Shown piece after piece: positions 53,519-61,504 of a stretch of 64,000 nt of DNA (position 1 is the stretch's first letter; each line of letters starts with the position of its first letter). This DNA comes from JACRCT01 sp049841135. Lineage in GTDB: Bacteria; Myxococcota; Myxococcia; Myxococcales; UBA5297. The notes below the pieces were generated by a model. That model was not told where the DNA came from. It was given only the letters and a program-made list of their open reading frames with translations, and did no database searches. The position numbers were made by a program, and so were the translations under genes. Location of the stretch: NCBI GenBank assembly GCA_049841135.1, contig JASGHK010000008.1, forward strand, positions 1,116,001 to 1,180,000. Direction: 5' to 3'.

Positions 53519-54622
53519 ATGATCTTCATCATCGACGACGACGAGGCGATCCGACTCCAGTCCAGCGAGGCGCTCGCTGGGGCCGGCTTCGAAGTGCGCG
53601 ACTTCGAGAAGGCGAGCGAGGCGCTGGTCCAGGCGGCCGAGCGCGAGCCCGAGCTCATCCTGTGCGACGTGCTGATGCCGGAGCTGAGCGGCATCGCGTT
53701 CCGGGAGGCCTACGGCCGGAGGTTCGCGGAGCGGCGGACGCCCTTCCTCTTCCTGTCCTCGCTCGACGCCCCGGATGACATCGTCCGCGGCCTGGAGGTC
53801 GGGGCGGACGACTACCTGGTCAAGCCGGTGCTCGGCGCGGTGCTGGTGGCGCGCATCCGGGCCCATCTGCGCCGGGCCAAGCGATCGGGCACAGCGGTCT
53901 TCACCGGCGACCTGGCGAAGTTCCCGTTCGCCAAGGTCCTGCAGTTCTGCGACCTGCACGGCTTCTCCGGCGAGATCGAGGTCGCAGCCCCGGGCGTCGC
54001 GCTGCGGTTGCAGCTCAAGGGCGGCACTCCGACGCCGGAGACGCTCGAAGCCCCGGACGATCCCATCGGTCGCTGTCTGGAGCTGAGCGCGGGGCAGTTC
54101 ACCCTCGTCGCGGCGCCCGTCGACTTCTCCGAGCTCAAGGGCGCCGCGTTCGACGGCGGGGCGAGCCGGCCCGAGACTTCGCTGCGCAAGCCGGCGGGGA
54201 GGCTCTCGGGCGTGCGCGCCGGCAGCCGCCTCTTCCAGATCCAGTCCGAGTACGCGGTCTCACCTTCCTGCCAGGCGGTGACGGTGGTGATGCTCGACGG
54301 CAAGACGGTCCTCAAGCGCGCGAGCCCGCCAGCCCAGACCTTCGAGCTCGCCGCGGCGGAGAGGCTCGTCGCCGAGCAGCACCTGGCCGTGGAAAAGGAA
54401 GTCCGCGAGAAGCTCGAGAGCCTGTCAGCGCGCAACCAGGCCTCGGCGCCCTCGCCCAAGGCCCAGTTCGAGCGGCTGTTCGAGGAGGGCCTGGCGAAGT
54501 TCCTGGAGAGGGACTACGCGGCGGCCGTGAAGCTCTTCGAGCAGGCGCAGTCGGCCGATCCCACCAACAAGCTCGTGGCGGTCAACCTCGGGGTCGCGCG
54601 AAGGAAGCTCGCCACCAGCTGA
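53519..54622 (+). CDS. Response regulator with DUF4388-like and TPR domains
   Basis: 367 aa. Receiver about 1-120 (IDDDEAIRLQ; phospho-Asp in LILCDVLMPELSG; Lys in YLVKPV). Then a DUF4388-like middle (GDLAKFPFAKVLQFCDLHG). A linker follows, and a TPR-like C-terminus (LFEEGLAKFLERDYAAAVKLFEQAQ). Starts 33 bases after the roadblock gene. No DNA-binding domain. It is the second output protein of this operon. Confidence 0.75.
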   Translation: MIFIIDDDEAIRLQSSEALAGAGFEVRDFEKASEALVQAAEREPELILCDVLMPELSGIAFREAYGRRFAERRTPFLFLSSLDAPDDIVRGLEVGADDYLVKPVLGAVLVARIRAHLRRAKRSGTAVFTGDLAKFPFAKVLQFCDLHGFSGEIEVAAPGVALRLQLKGGTPTPETLEAPDDPIGRCLELSAGQFTLVAAPVDFSELKGAAFDGGASRPETSLRKPAGRLSGVRAGSRLFQIQSEYAVSPSCQAVTVVMLDGKTVLKRASPPAQTFELAAAERLVAEQHLAVEKEVREKLESLSARNQASAPSPKAQFERLFEEGLAKFLERDYAAAVKLFEQAQSADPTNKLVAVNLGVARRKLATS

Positions 54623-54628
54623 GTCGAG

Positions 54629-55382
54629 TCAGTCGAGCTCTTCCAGGCCGAAGTCCGCCGCCGCCAGCCCCATCTCCTCGAGCCTGCGGCGCGACTGCCG
54701 TCGCGGGAGCGGGAGCAGGCCGAGCTCCTTCCAACGGCCGCGGAGCGAATCGGCATAGCGGTGCGCGAACTGCTCGCGCTCGACGCTGGGGCGCCGCCGG
54801 AAGTGCTCGGGGTCGAAGTCGGGCTTCGCGTCCTCGATCCTCTCGCGCTCCCGGTGGTCGACGTGGTGCCCGACCTCGTGCGGCAGCGTGTGGAAGAGCT
54901 GGGTGTTGCGATAGCTGTCGAGCGTCGGGCTGTAGTACCAGCGCCCGCGCACCTGCTCCATCGGGTGCCCCGCTTCGCGCAGCCGCTCGAGCTTCCCGGA
55001 CACCCTCCGGTCCGACGCCACGGCCGAAGCAGCAGCGCTGGCCGGGCCTGAACGCCTCCAGGAAGATCATCGGGCCCGAGAGGTGCGCGATGTCTGCGCC
55101 GAAGGCGACCATGCCCCACTTCAACTCCAGCAGCTTCTGCTTGCGTGTGGGCACCCGCAGCACCACCGCCACCAACCCGTCCAGCGCACCGGCCGGGAGC
55201 CAGCCGAGCACGCGCAGCACGTCGTCCACGGTGCAGGCGTGGACGAAGCCGCTGCGCGAGCGCTCCACGATGACCGTGAGCGGGTGCGCCCCCACCTTGA
55301 CGTCGGCACGGACGTGCGGCCCCAGTTGCTCCCAGTAGCGGCCGACCCCGTTCCAGCCGGCCCGCCGCTCGGGGACGACCAT
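54629..55382 (-). CDS. Zincin-like protein with HEVGH motif (one frame break)
   Basis: Predicted 250 aa after repair. The first 110 residues are mixed alpha/beta. After the break the C-terminal half carries LFHTLPHEVGHHVDH, an HExxH zinc-metallopeptidase signature, with a following acidic/basic helix (ERERIEDAKPDFDPEHF) that could supply a third ligand. An extra G near 55047 (coding strand CAG-G-CCC) splits the halves. No signal peptide, so cytoplasmic. Convergent with the operon before it. The substrate is unknown. Confidence 0.55.
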
Positions 55383-55476
55383 GCGGTTGTCCTGCCCGCG
55401 ACCGCGCTTCTTCGTCCCCTGGTTGCGGTTACGTCACGTGGGCTCGTTGCCGGGTCGTAGCACCGGTGCTCCCTGG

Positions 55477-57759
55477 TCAGTGGCAGCTGTCCACGTCGAT
55501 GATGCGCACGGTGTTGTTGTGGGTGGCCAGCGCAAGGTAACGGCCGTCGGCGCTGAAGGCGTACTCATCCACCCGGCTGTATCTCGGGAACGGCAGCGTG
55601 AACTGCGAGGTGAGCGCCGGGAACGAGAACATCGTCGGCAGCTCGTGGCTCGACGAGCCGGTCCTAATTTCGGGCTGGGTCACGAACGCGGAGTGGCCCG
55701 GCCGAAAGGCCATGACCTCGGCGGTCGAATCATTAACGGACGCGAAGAAGGCCTGTGCGTTGATCTTCTGACCGGTCGCCGTGTCCCAGAAGAAGACCCC
55801 CAGGTCTTCGTGATCGTAGGGCTCAAAGGCCACGACGTTCCCGTCGGCAGCGAGCGCAAAGAGCTCGCTGCCCATCTGACTTGCCTGGCCGACGTGGAAC
55901 GAGCGCGCCTCGCTGTCAGTCGTCATGTCCCACGCGGTCACGTCATAGTCGCTCGGTGTGCGCAGGACGAGCACCTCGGTTCCGTGGAGGCCGATCACCT
56001 GGATCGGCGCCGAGAGCTTGAACGCGAAGGTCTTGACGAGCGAACCGTCCGCCGCCGAGTACTGCTCCAGCTTCTTGCCCCACATCGTTGCCACGATCGT
56101 CGCGCTGTCCGGCAACCATTGGGAACTCTCGACGTTGGCGTCGAACTCGTGCAGCAGCGCGCCCGTCGCGACGTCCCAGATCTTCGGCGCGGCCCCGTAC
56201 AGAGCTGCCGACATCAGCTTCTTGCCGTCAGGGCTGAACTCCAGGAACGAGCCCTCACCCGGGCCATGGGGCAGCGTCTGCCTGACCGTGCCCGAGGCTG
56301 CGTCCCGAATCTCGATGGTGCTGCCGTTGTAGACGCTCACGGCGAGCAACTCACCCGTCGGGCTGAGCGCAGCCTTGTAGGGCCTGGCGTCCACGTCCCA
56401 GAAGTCGCAGTTGGCGGCGACAGCCACGATGATGGTGCCCAGGTCGTCCTCCCCGCCCGAGGCCGGCGTCCTCTTGGTGAGCGTGACCCCCTCGCCGGTC
56501 TCAGCAGTGAGGGTGATGGTGACGTCCGTGTCGGGCGGGGCATCGACGTCGAGGGTGCCGCCGGAGGCGTACTGGAAGTCGCTGCCGCCGCCGCTCCAGG
56601 TGGCGCGCACCCGGACACTCACCGGCTTGCCGTCCTCCTTGACGACCCTCCCCTTCAGGTGGGCCGGGCAAGCGTCCAGCGGGATGTCCCCGACCGACTC
56701 GGTGTCGTCCGGGGCGATGGGGCCGGCCTGCCGCACGACCTTGGAGCGGTGGATGGAGCCCTCCAAGACGTGCACAGTGATGGGCGTATTGGCCGGCACC
56801 GGAATCCTGAAGTGCCCCTGAGCGTCGGTGGTACCCCGACTTGGCCCGGCCTCGACGCTGACTTCGGCGACGGGTTGGCCACCACAGCTGACCGAGCCGG
56901 ATACCCAGGCCGTGTTCTCGGGCTGGTCGCAGTTCCAGGCGGTGAAGTGCACGACCTGTCCGACGTAGCGGTCGCCCTCCAGCGTGGCCGTCCCTTCCTC
57001 CCTCCAGATCGCCTCGTCCTCGTCGAAGTACCAGAGCGGGATGGTGCTCGGGGCGTTGCCCTTCATCGACGCTGGAACCGGGAAGGTCAGCGTCGCCGGC
57101 AAGTCGGTTCCGAGCTCGACCTTCTCGCCCGCCGCGTCCTCCATCTCCACCTGGAGCACGCCGTAGCTGACGAGCATGGTGTCGCTGCCGTTGGTGCGCA
57201 CCGCGGCAGGGTCGCCCGGGAACTGCTGGCCGAAGTCGGCCGCCGTGGGATCGAGGTGGCGCGCCGCCACCTGCACCGTGCCTGCGAAGGCCACGCCGCC
57301 CTGCTGGAAGCTCCCGGCCTGGAACTCGACCCCGGAGCCGCCCGCGAGCGACACCGACCCGCCGGTCGACGCCACCGATTGCGCGGCCTTCTTCACCAGC
57401 CGCAATCGGAAGCGCGTCACGCCACCACCGACCGGGACCGAGGCCTTTCCGGTGGCGAAGTAACCGGCCTTCTTGGCGCTCAACGCACACCGGTCCGCCG
57501 GGACCCTCAGCCCTTCCAGGACGAACGTGCCGTTCGAGTCGGTGGTGGTCTTCGAGCCGTAGGCTTCGACGGTCACGCCAGCGAGCGGCGCCCCGTCCGC
57601 GTCGTCGACCGCGGTACCGATGATCGACGTGGTGACGCGGGCGGGCTTGGGATTCGAGCCAGCGTCGGGCTGCGGCGGGGTCGGGTCGGTCCCGCCACCG
57701 CCAGGACATGCGCACAGCAACGCGACCGCGGCCAATGCCGTGAACCTGGACTGCGTCAT
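55477..57759 (-). CDS. Lipoprotein with carboxypeptidase-regulatory-like and beta-propeller domains
   Basis: 760 aa. Signal peptide with lipobox LCAC (Cys near residue 18) then a Gly/Pro-rich tether. N-terminal CarboxypepD_reg-like module (GTAVDDADGAPLAGVTVEA), a second similar module near 310-340 (VSGSVSCGGQPVAEVSVEA), then WD40/YVTN-type propeller blades (SPTGELLAVSVYNGSTIEI; SPDGKKLM; SADGRYLALATHNNTVRII). Surface or periplasmic role unknown. The start is the ATG with GGGAG upstream. A decayed second copy lies at 58655. Confidence 0.75.
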   Translation of the reverse strand: MTQSRFTALAAVALLCACPGGGGTDPTPPQPDAGSNPKPARVTTSIIGTAVDDADGAPLAGVTVEAYGSKTTTDSNGTFVLEGLRVPADRCALSAKKAGYFATGKASVPVGGGVTRFRLRLVKKAAQSVASTGGSVSLAGGSGVEFQAGSFQQGGVAFAGTVQVAARHLDPTAADFGQQFPGDPAAVRTNGSDTMLVSYGVLQVEMEDAAGEKVELGTDLPATLTFPVPASMKGNAPSTIPLWYFDEDEAIWREEGTATLEGDRYVGQVVHFTAWNCDQPENTAWVSGSVSCGGQPVAEVSVEAGPSRGTTDAQGHFRIPVPANTPITVHVLEGSIHRSKVVRQAGPIAPDDTESVGDIPLDACPAHLKGRVVKEDGKPVSVRVRATWSGGGSDFQYASGGTLDVDAPPDTDVTITLTAETGEGVTLTKRTPASGGEDDLGTIIVAVAANCDFWDVDARPYKAALSPTGELLAVSVYNGSTIEIRDAASGTVRQTLPHGPGEGSFLEFSPDGKKLMSAALYGAAPKIWDVATGALLHEFDANVESSQWLPDSATIVATMWGKKLEQYSAADGSLVKTFAFKLSAPIQVIGLHGTEVLVLRTPSDYDVTAWDMTTDSEARSFHVGQASQMGSELFALAADGNVVAFEPYDHEDLGVFFWDTATGQKINAQAFFASVNDSTAEVMAFRPGHSAFVTQPEIRTGSSSHELPTMFSFPALTSQFTLPFPRYSRVDEYAFSADGRYLALATHNNTVRIIDVDSCH

Positions 57760-57841
57760 GATCGGCTCCCCTCCGAGGCCTCGGATTCGCTCCGGGCGTT
57801 GGCGAATACCGCACCGATATAGCAGGCCTTCGCTCCACCGG

Positions 57842-57904
57842 CGATGACGGATTGGCCGGGTTGCCGCCACTCAAAGTCGATTGGTCCGAGCTGCGGCTGT
57901 CGTT
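57842..57904. repeat. Leader repeat, copy 1
   Basis: 63 bases, about 56 identical without gaps to 58811-58873. It lies 83 bases upstream of the propeller lipoprotein start and 188 bases before the divergent DUF2378-like gene. Copy 2 has the same position relative to the decayed lipoprotein. The rest of the 331-base gap 57760-58091 shows no other signal. Confidence 0.7.
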
Positions 57905-58091
57905 GCTCTGCCCGACTGCTCGGTCACCGCCGCGCCAACCGTTCGATGCGCGGCGGCGCCGACCCCGACAGCCAGACCCCGGACTACGTGCGGCGCGCTC
58001 GCGGCTTCCGCTGCGGGCGTTCACAGTAGCCGCTGTCTGTGGCAGCCTTCTGGGTGTCGGCGGGGTTGGTGGACCAGAGGCCAAGGGACGG

Positions 58092-58655
58092 ATGACCGCT
58101 GACATGGAAGTGAAAGGGACCGCCTTCGTCGCTCGAGAGAAGGCGATGGTGGCGGCGTTCGGCGAGGCGCGGTGGAAGGCGTTCTTGCAGGCGGCCGCCG
58201 AGCAACTGCCGCTCTTTCGGCGGCGCGTCACCGCGCTGACCCGCATGCCCGTCGCCGACTTCCTCGCCCTGAACGACCGCCTGGTGAACGAATTCTTCGG
58301 CGGTGACCCCCTGGCGTTCTGGCAGATGGGCGAGAAGTCCGCGGAGTGGGGCCTGACCGATGGGCCCTACGCCATCTACCGGCGCGATCGGAACATCGAG
58401 GCCTTCGTCCGCGAGACCCTCCCGAGCATCTGGACCGGCTACTTCTCGCGCGGCAAGGTCGTCGGGACCATCGCGGACAAGGTCGTCGACGTGCGCATCC
58501 AGGAAGTGCCGGTGCTGCACCCCTACTTCGAGTTGGTGGTCATGGGTTACTGCCGACGAGGATTCGAGCTCGTGGCCGGCCAGTCGAAGCCCGAGAAGAT
58601 CGCCGGGGCGCAGAAGCCAGGCGACGAAATCCACTACCGTTTCCAGGTCGGCTGA
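58092..58655 (+). CDS. DUF2378/TIGR02265-like protein
   Basis: 187 aa, no signal peptide or membrane helix. The start VKGTAFVAREKAMVAAFGEARW and the end (EVPVLHPYFELVVMGYCRRGFELVAG) resemble the Myxococcales-expanded TIGR02265/DUF2378 family. That family has a V4R/H-NOX-associated-like fold and no known activity. Family placement is from memory and moderate. An alternative ATG is at 58104. Its stop is exactly where homology to the propeller gene remnant starts. Confidence 0.5.
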   Translation: MTADMEVKGTAFVAREKAMVAAFGEARWKAFLQAAAEQLPLFRRRVTALTRMPVADFLALNDRLVNEFFGGDPLAFWQMGEKSAEWGLTDGPYAIYRRDRNIEAFVRETLPSIWTGYFSRGKVVGTIADKVVDVRIQEVPVLHPYFELVVMGYCRRGFELVAGQSKPEKIAGAQKPGDEIHYRFQVG

Positions 58656-58790
58656 GAGCTGCCGACAACAGCTTCTTGCCCTCGGGGCAGCACTCCAGGC
58701 TCGAGCCGCCGCCGGGCGATGGGGCAGCGTGTGCCGGCATCGGGCTGCCGCAAGCGGCAGTGCCGTGAACCAGGACTGCAGCAGGGTCTT
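58655..58790 (-). pseudogene. Remnant of a second propeller lipoprotein gene
   Basis: 58655-58735 matches the propeller gene at 56201-56282 (a blade reading SLECCPEGKKLLSAAL versus SFLEFSPDGKKLMSAAL). 58764-58790 matches the start-codon region around 57740-57775, but the ATG is lost. About 1.4 kb between is missing. The upstream leader repeat is kept at 58811. So a duplication decayed by deletion. Confidence 0.7.
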
Positions 58791-58810
58791 CGCCCCTCCC
58801 GAGGCCCGGG

Positions 58811-58873
58811 CGATGACGGATTGGCCGGGTCGCAGCCACTCACAGTCGATTCGTCCAAGCCGCGGCCGTCGTT
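58811..58873. repeat. Leader repeat, copy 2
   Basis: Copy of 57842-57904 with about seven differences in 63 bases. It stands between the lipoprotein remnant and the VWA gene start 44 bases later, so it may carry a promoter or operator used by that gene. Confidence 0.7.
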
Positions 58874-58916
58874 CGTTCTGCCGGAGAAGGTCCTTCCTTC
58901 TGCCCGAGGACTACCC

Positions 58917-60080
58917 ATGCGCCCCGCGTCACTGAGCCTCTGCCTCGCGCTGGTGCTGGCCTGCCAGAGCTACCAGTTCGAAGAGGTCCAGCCGAGGTTC
59001 CTCAGCTCCCGGTCCCAGAGCTACGTCATCCCCTCGGAGAAGAAGCCGCCGCACCTGATGCTGGTGGTCGACCGCTCGGGCTCGATGACCGAGGCGGTCG
59101 ACGTCTCGTCGAACGGATGCAGCCAGAGCGGCGCGTACGACGAGACCTCGACCGAGTCGTGCAAGTGGAACGACCTGAAGCGCCTGATGACCGGCGACCA
59201 GGGATTCCTCGCGACCAACGCCAGCATCGTCAACTTCGGCCTGATCCTCTTCGCCGGCGACGACGTCTGCGGCGAGGGCACGGTCGCCTCGTACCTCGGC
59301 GAGGACTCGGAGGCGGTGCAGAACGCGAAGAAGATCGGCGACCTGCTCGAAGCGAACAAACCCAAGGGCGGGACTCCGACCGCCCTCTCGCTCAACCACG
59401 TGTTCGACGACGTGCGCATGCGCACCGCGGAGAAGGGCCGCGACCGTATCGTGATGCTGCTGACCGACGGCGCGCCCAACTGCAACCCGGCCAACGCCTC
59501 GCTATGCCGCTCGGAGTGCCGCGCGCAATCCGTCCCGGCCAGTTGCTTCGGCCCAGGGGAGTGCCGGCCGACCTTCCCGTGCGCCAGGGAGTTCCCCGGC
59601 GCCGGCTGCCTCGACGAGGACGGCACCGTTGCCGCAGTCCGGAAGCTTGCCGATCATGGGATCCGCACGTTCGTCATCGGCTTCGGCGCCGCCACCGGGG
59701 ACAAGGACTCCGACGCTTACCGCGTCCTGGATGCCGCGGCGCAAGCGGGCGGACTCCCCCGGGCCCAGGAGCCGCGCTTCTACCAGGCCGACTCCAAGGA
59801 TCAGCTCTCCAAGGCGCTGGCGGAGCTGATCGACGTGGTGCGCCGCTGCGACTACGTGATTCCGCCGCCACCCCAGGACCTCCGCCAGCTCGAGGTGACC
59901 TTCGTCTACGCAAAAGGTGAGGTCGCGCTGAGGCCGCCGACGGCCGGAGACGCGGGGCAGCCCGAGTGGACCTGGAATCCCGTCACCAGCAAGGTGACCA
60001 TCCAGGGCGCCCGCTGCGAGGAGATCCAGTCAGGGTCCCAGGGCCTCACCGTCGTGTTCCGGCTCATCGACGGGCTCTGA
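58917..60080 (+). CDS. VWA-domain lipoprotein
   Basis: 387 aa. Signal peptide with lipobox VLAC (Cys 16). A von Willebrand A domain follows with an intact metal site: DRSGSM, then Thr in GTPTALSL, then TDGAPNC. A Cys-rich insert of about 40 residues (CRSECRAQSVPASCFGPGEC) sits in the domain and probably forms disulfides. Such proteins mediate adhesion or complex assembly at the outer membrane. Start ATG after CCGAGGAC. Confidence 0.8.
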   Translation: MRPASLSLCLALVLACQSYQFEEVQPRFLSSRSQSYVIPSEKKPPHLMLVVDRSGSMTEAVDVSSNGCSQSGAYDETSTESCKWNDLKRLMTGDQGFLATNASIVNFGLILFAGDDVCGEGTVASYLGEDSEAVQNAKKIGDLLEANKPKGGTPTALSLNHVFDDVRMRTAEKGRDRIVMLLTDGAPNCNPANASLCRSECRAQSVPASCFGPGECRPTFPCAREFPGAGCLDEDGTVAAVRKLADHGIRTFVIGFGAATGDKDSDAYRVLDAAAQAGGLPRAQEPRFYQADSKDQLSKALAELIDVVRRCDYVIPPPPQDLRQLEVTFVYAKGEVALRPPTAGDAGQPEWTWNPVTSKVTIQGARCEEIQSGSQGLTVVFRLIDGL

Positions 60081-60113
60081 GGTCGCGCCGGCCTGCGCTA
60101 CCCTCTGCACGCC

Positions 60114-60401
60114 ATGGACACGAGCGACGCAGCGGTGGAGCGGGCCTTCCAGGAGTGGTGCGCGATGATGGGCGTCAACCCGCTGCTCTCGGGCAAGCCC
60201 GGCGGCTTCCGGCTCGCCCGAGACGAGCGCGGCGCGGTCTTCATCGAGCAGCTCGGCGAGCAGGGCGAGGTCCAGGCGGTGTGCCCGCCGATGACCAGCG
60301 CCGAGCTCGTCGCCGCCATCCACTTCGTGCACACCTCGATGAACATCAAGACGGTACAGATCGCCCGGACGGTGGCCCAGAAGCGCAAGCCGCGCTTCTA
60401 G
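60114..60401 (+). CDS. Small protein of unknown function
   Basis: 95 aa, no signal peptide, one possible helix at the C-terminus rich in Lys/Arg (VAQKRKPRF). Starts with a modest RBS 33 bases after the VWA gene and so is probably co-transcribed. No family recognised. Confidence 0.5.
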   Translation: MDTSDAAVERAFQEWCAMMGVNPLLSGKPGGFRLARDERGAVFIEQLGEQGEVQAVCPPMTSAELVAAIHFVHTSMNIKTVQIARTVAQKRKPRF

Positions 60402-60558
60402 CCAGCGACGGCTCGCAGCAGTGCGGCCAAGTTGCACCCTGCGTCCTGCGAGGGCGCTCCTGGGACGCCAGATTTCGGGCCTTCCCCGCGCGCCGCCTGA
60501 TCGACGGAGCACCATTTGCGTGGAGGGGCTCTTTCTTGTCGGCTTGGGCCCTCGACCG

Positions 60559-60582
60559 CCAAGTCCGATCGATCGGACTTGG
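60559..60582. repeat. Perfect 24-base palindrome
   Basis: CCAAGTCCGATC followed directly by its reverse complement, no loop. Arms CCAAGTCC are shared with the palindrome at 60666. Looks like an operator or cruciform rather than a terminator. Confidence 0.8.
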
Positions 60583-60600
60583 ATTCCGGCCGTCGCCTAC

Positions 60601-60640
60601 ATGTGGGAGAAGTTTTGCACGTGCAAAACTTCTCCTACAT
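60601..60640. repeat. 40-base palindrome with a 30-base perfect core
   Basis: GGAGAAGTTTTGCAC and its reverse complement (60606-60635) without loop; ATGT/ACAT extend it after one mismatch. It is AT-rich in a GC-rich region. No U-run follows. Confidence 0.8.
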
Positions 60641-60665
60641 CGGCTCCTGCTGCCTCCCGAGCCGC

Positions 60666-60687
60666 CAAGTCCAGACGTCTGGACTTG
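60666..60687. repeat. Perfect 22-base palindrome
   Basis: CAAGTCCAGAC and its reverse complement, no loop, preceded by CCGC as in the first palindrome. The arm CAAGTCC is shared with 60559-60582. A further GTGACC-CC-GGTCAC inverted repeat follows at 60687-60700. No gene is seen in 60402-60996. Confidence 0.8.
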
Positions 60688-60925
60688 TGACCCCGGTCAC
60701 GCGGGCGCCGCCCGGGACAGCGAGAAAACAACTGCAAATACAGGTTCTTACGGATCGCATAGAGAGGCCTCCCTGAGGCCCTGGCGAGCGCGCCTTGGGC
60801 CTGCCGGGAGGCCAGAGGTATTGAAACAGGCCTGAAGACCCAAGTCGGCTGGCAAGGGCCGTCCCGGCCACCAGGCGGGCTGATCGGTCGGTTTGGGTCC
60901 ACCCAGGACCCCTCCCAGCCCCCAA

Positions 60926-60941
60926 TGTGATGGCGCTCACG
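60926..60941 (+). promoter_or_regulatory. CRP/FNR-like site
   Basis: TGTGA-TGGCGC-TCAC fits the TGTGA-N6-TCACA pattern of CRP-family regulators. It lies 55 bases before the zf-TFIIB gene start. Found by eye; one chance match per window is possible. Confidence 0.3.
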
Positions 60942-60996
60942 GGGCCGATGTAGGCAGGGTAGCATCGCGCTCTCGTGAACGAGGAGGACCCGACCG

Positions 60997-61389
60997 ATGG
61001 ATTGCCCCCGCTGCAAGAAGGCGCTGTGCCCTTCCCGCTACAGCGAAGGCGATCTGACCGTCGACTTGGAGGTGTGCCCCACCTGCGAGGGCCAGCTCTT
61101 CGCCCGCGCCGACCTCAAGCGGATTGAGGAGACGGTGGTGCTCAAGCCGCTGGGCCGGCCGACCGCCATCCCCACGCTCAACACCCAGCTGCGCCCGGTC
61201 CCCTGCCCGCGCTGCCCCGACCATCCGTACATGGAGAAGGTGAACAACCCGCGCCACTCCGAAGTGGTGATGGACGTGTGCACCCGCTGCGACTCGGTCT
61301 GGCTCGACAAGGGTGAGCTCCGGCGCATCCAGGAAGAGGGGCTCTTCGCCACCATCGTCTGGTGCCTCAAGTGGATGCGCGGGGACTGA
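60997..61389 (+). CDS. Two-domain zf-TFIIB-like zinc protein
   Basis: 130 aa. First zinc ribbon: MDCPRCKKAL with CPTCEGQLF. Second: PVPCPRCPDHPYM with CTRCDSVWLDKGELRRI. Both CxxC pairs are intact. Matches the zf-TFIIB family (PF13453 type), function unknown. RBS GAGGAGG before ATG. A 17-base tandem repeat follows the gene. Confidence 0.8.
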   Translation: MDCPRCKKALCPSRYSEGDLTVDLEVCPTCEGQLFARADLKRIEETVVLKPLGRPTAIPTLNTQLRPVPCPRCPDHPYMEKVNNPRHSEVVMDVCTRCDSVWLDKGELRRIQEEGLFATIVWCLKWMRGD

Positions 61390-61420
61390 GCCGAGGGCAG
61401 CGAAGCCCCAGCATATAGAG

Positions 61421-61454
61421 CCTTGGCGACCTTGATCCCTTGGCGACCTTGGCG
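61421..61454. repeat. Two tandem copies of a CCTTGGCGACCTTG repeat (17-base period)
   Basis: The two copies lie 17 bases apart in the short gap between convergent genes. CTTGGCG-type repeats are, as I recall, scattered in many environmental genomes (Planctomycetes, Geobacter and others) and may be a small mobile or structural repeat. Confidence 0.6.
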
Positions 61455-61504
61455 GTTGAACCAAGCCCCGCGGGCCACCCCGGCCTGCCTCGAAGCCGCG
61501 CCGA

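Noticed and set aside
55381..57822. 813-codon open frame opposite the propeller lipoprotein
   Set aside because: No signal peptide or motif; the minus-strand gene has lipobox, regulatory-like modules and propeller blades.
60559..60700. CRISPR array or tandem intrinsic terminators
   Set aside because: Units are not equal repeats with spacers, and there are no loops or U-runs.
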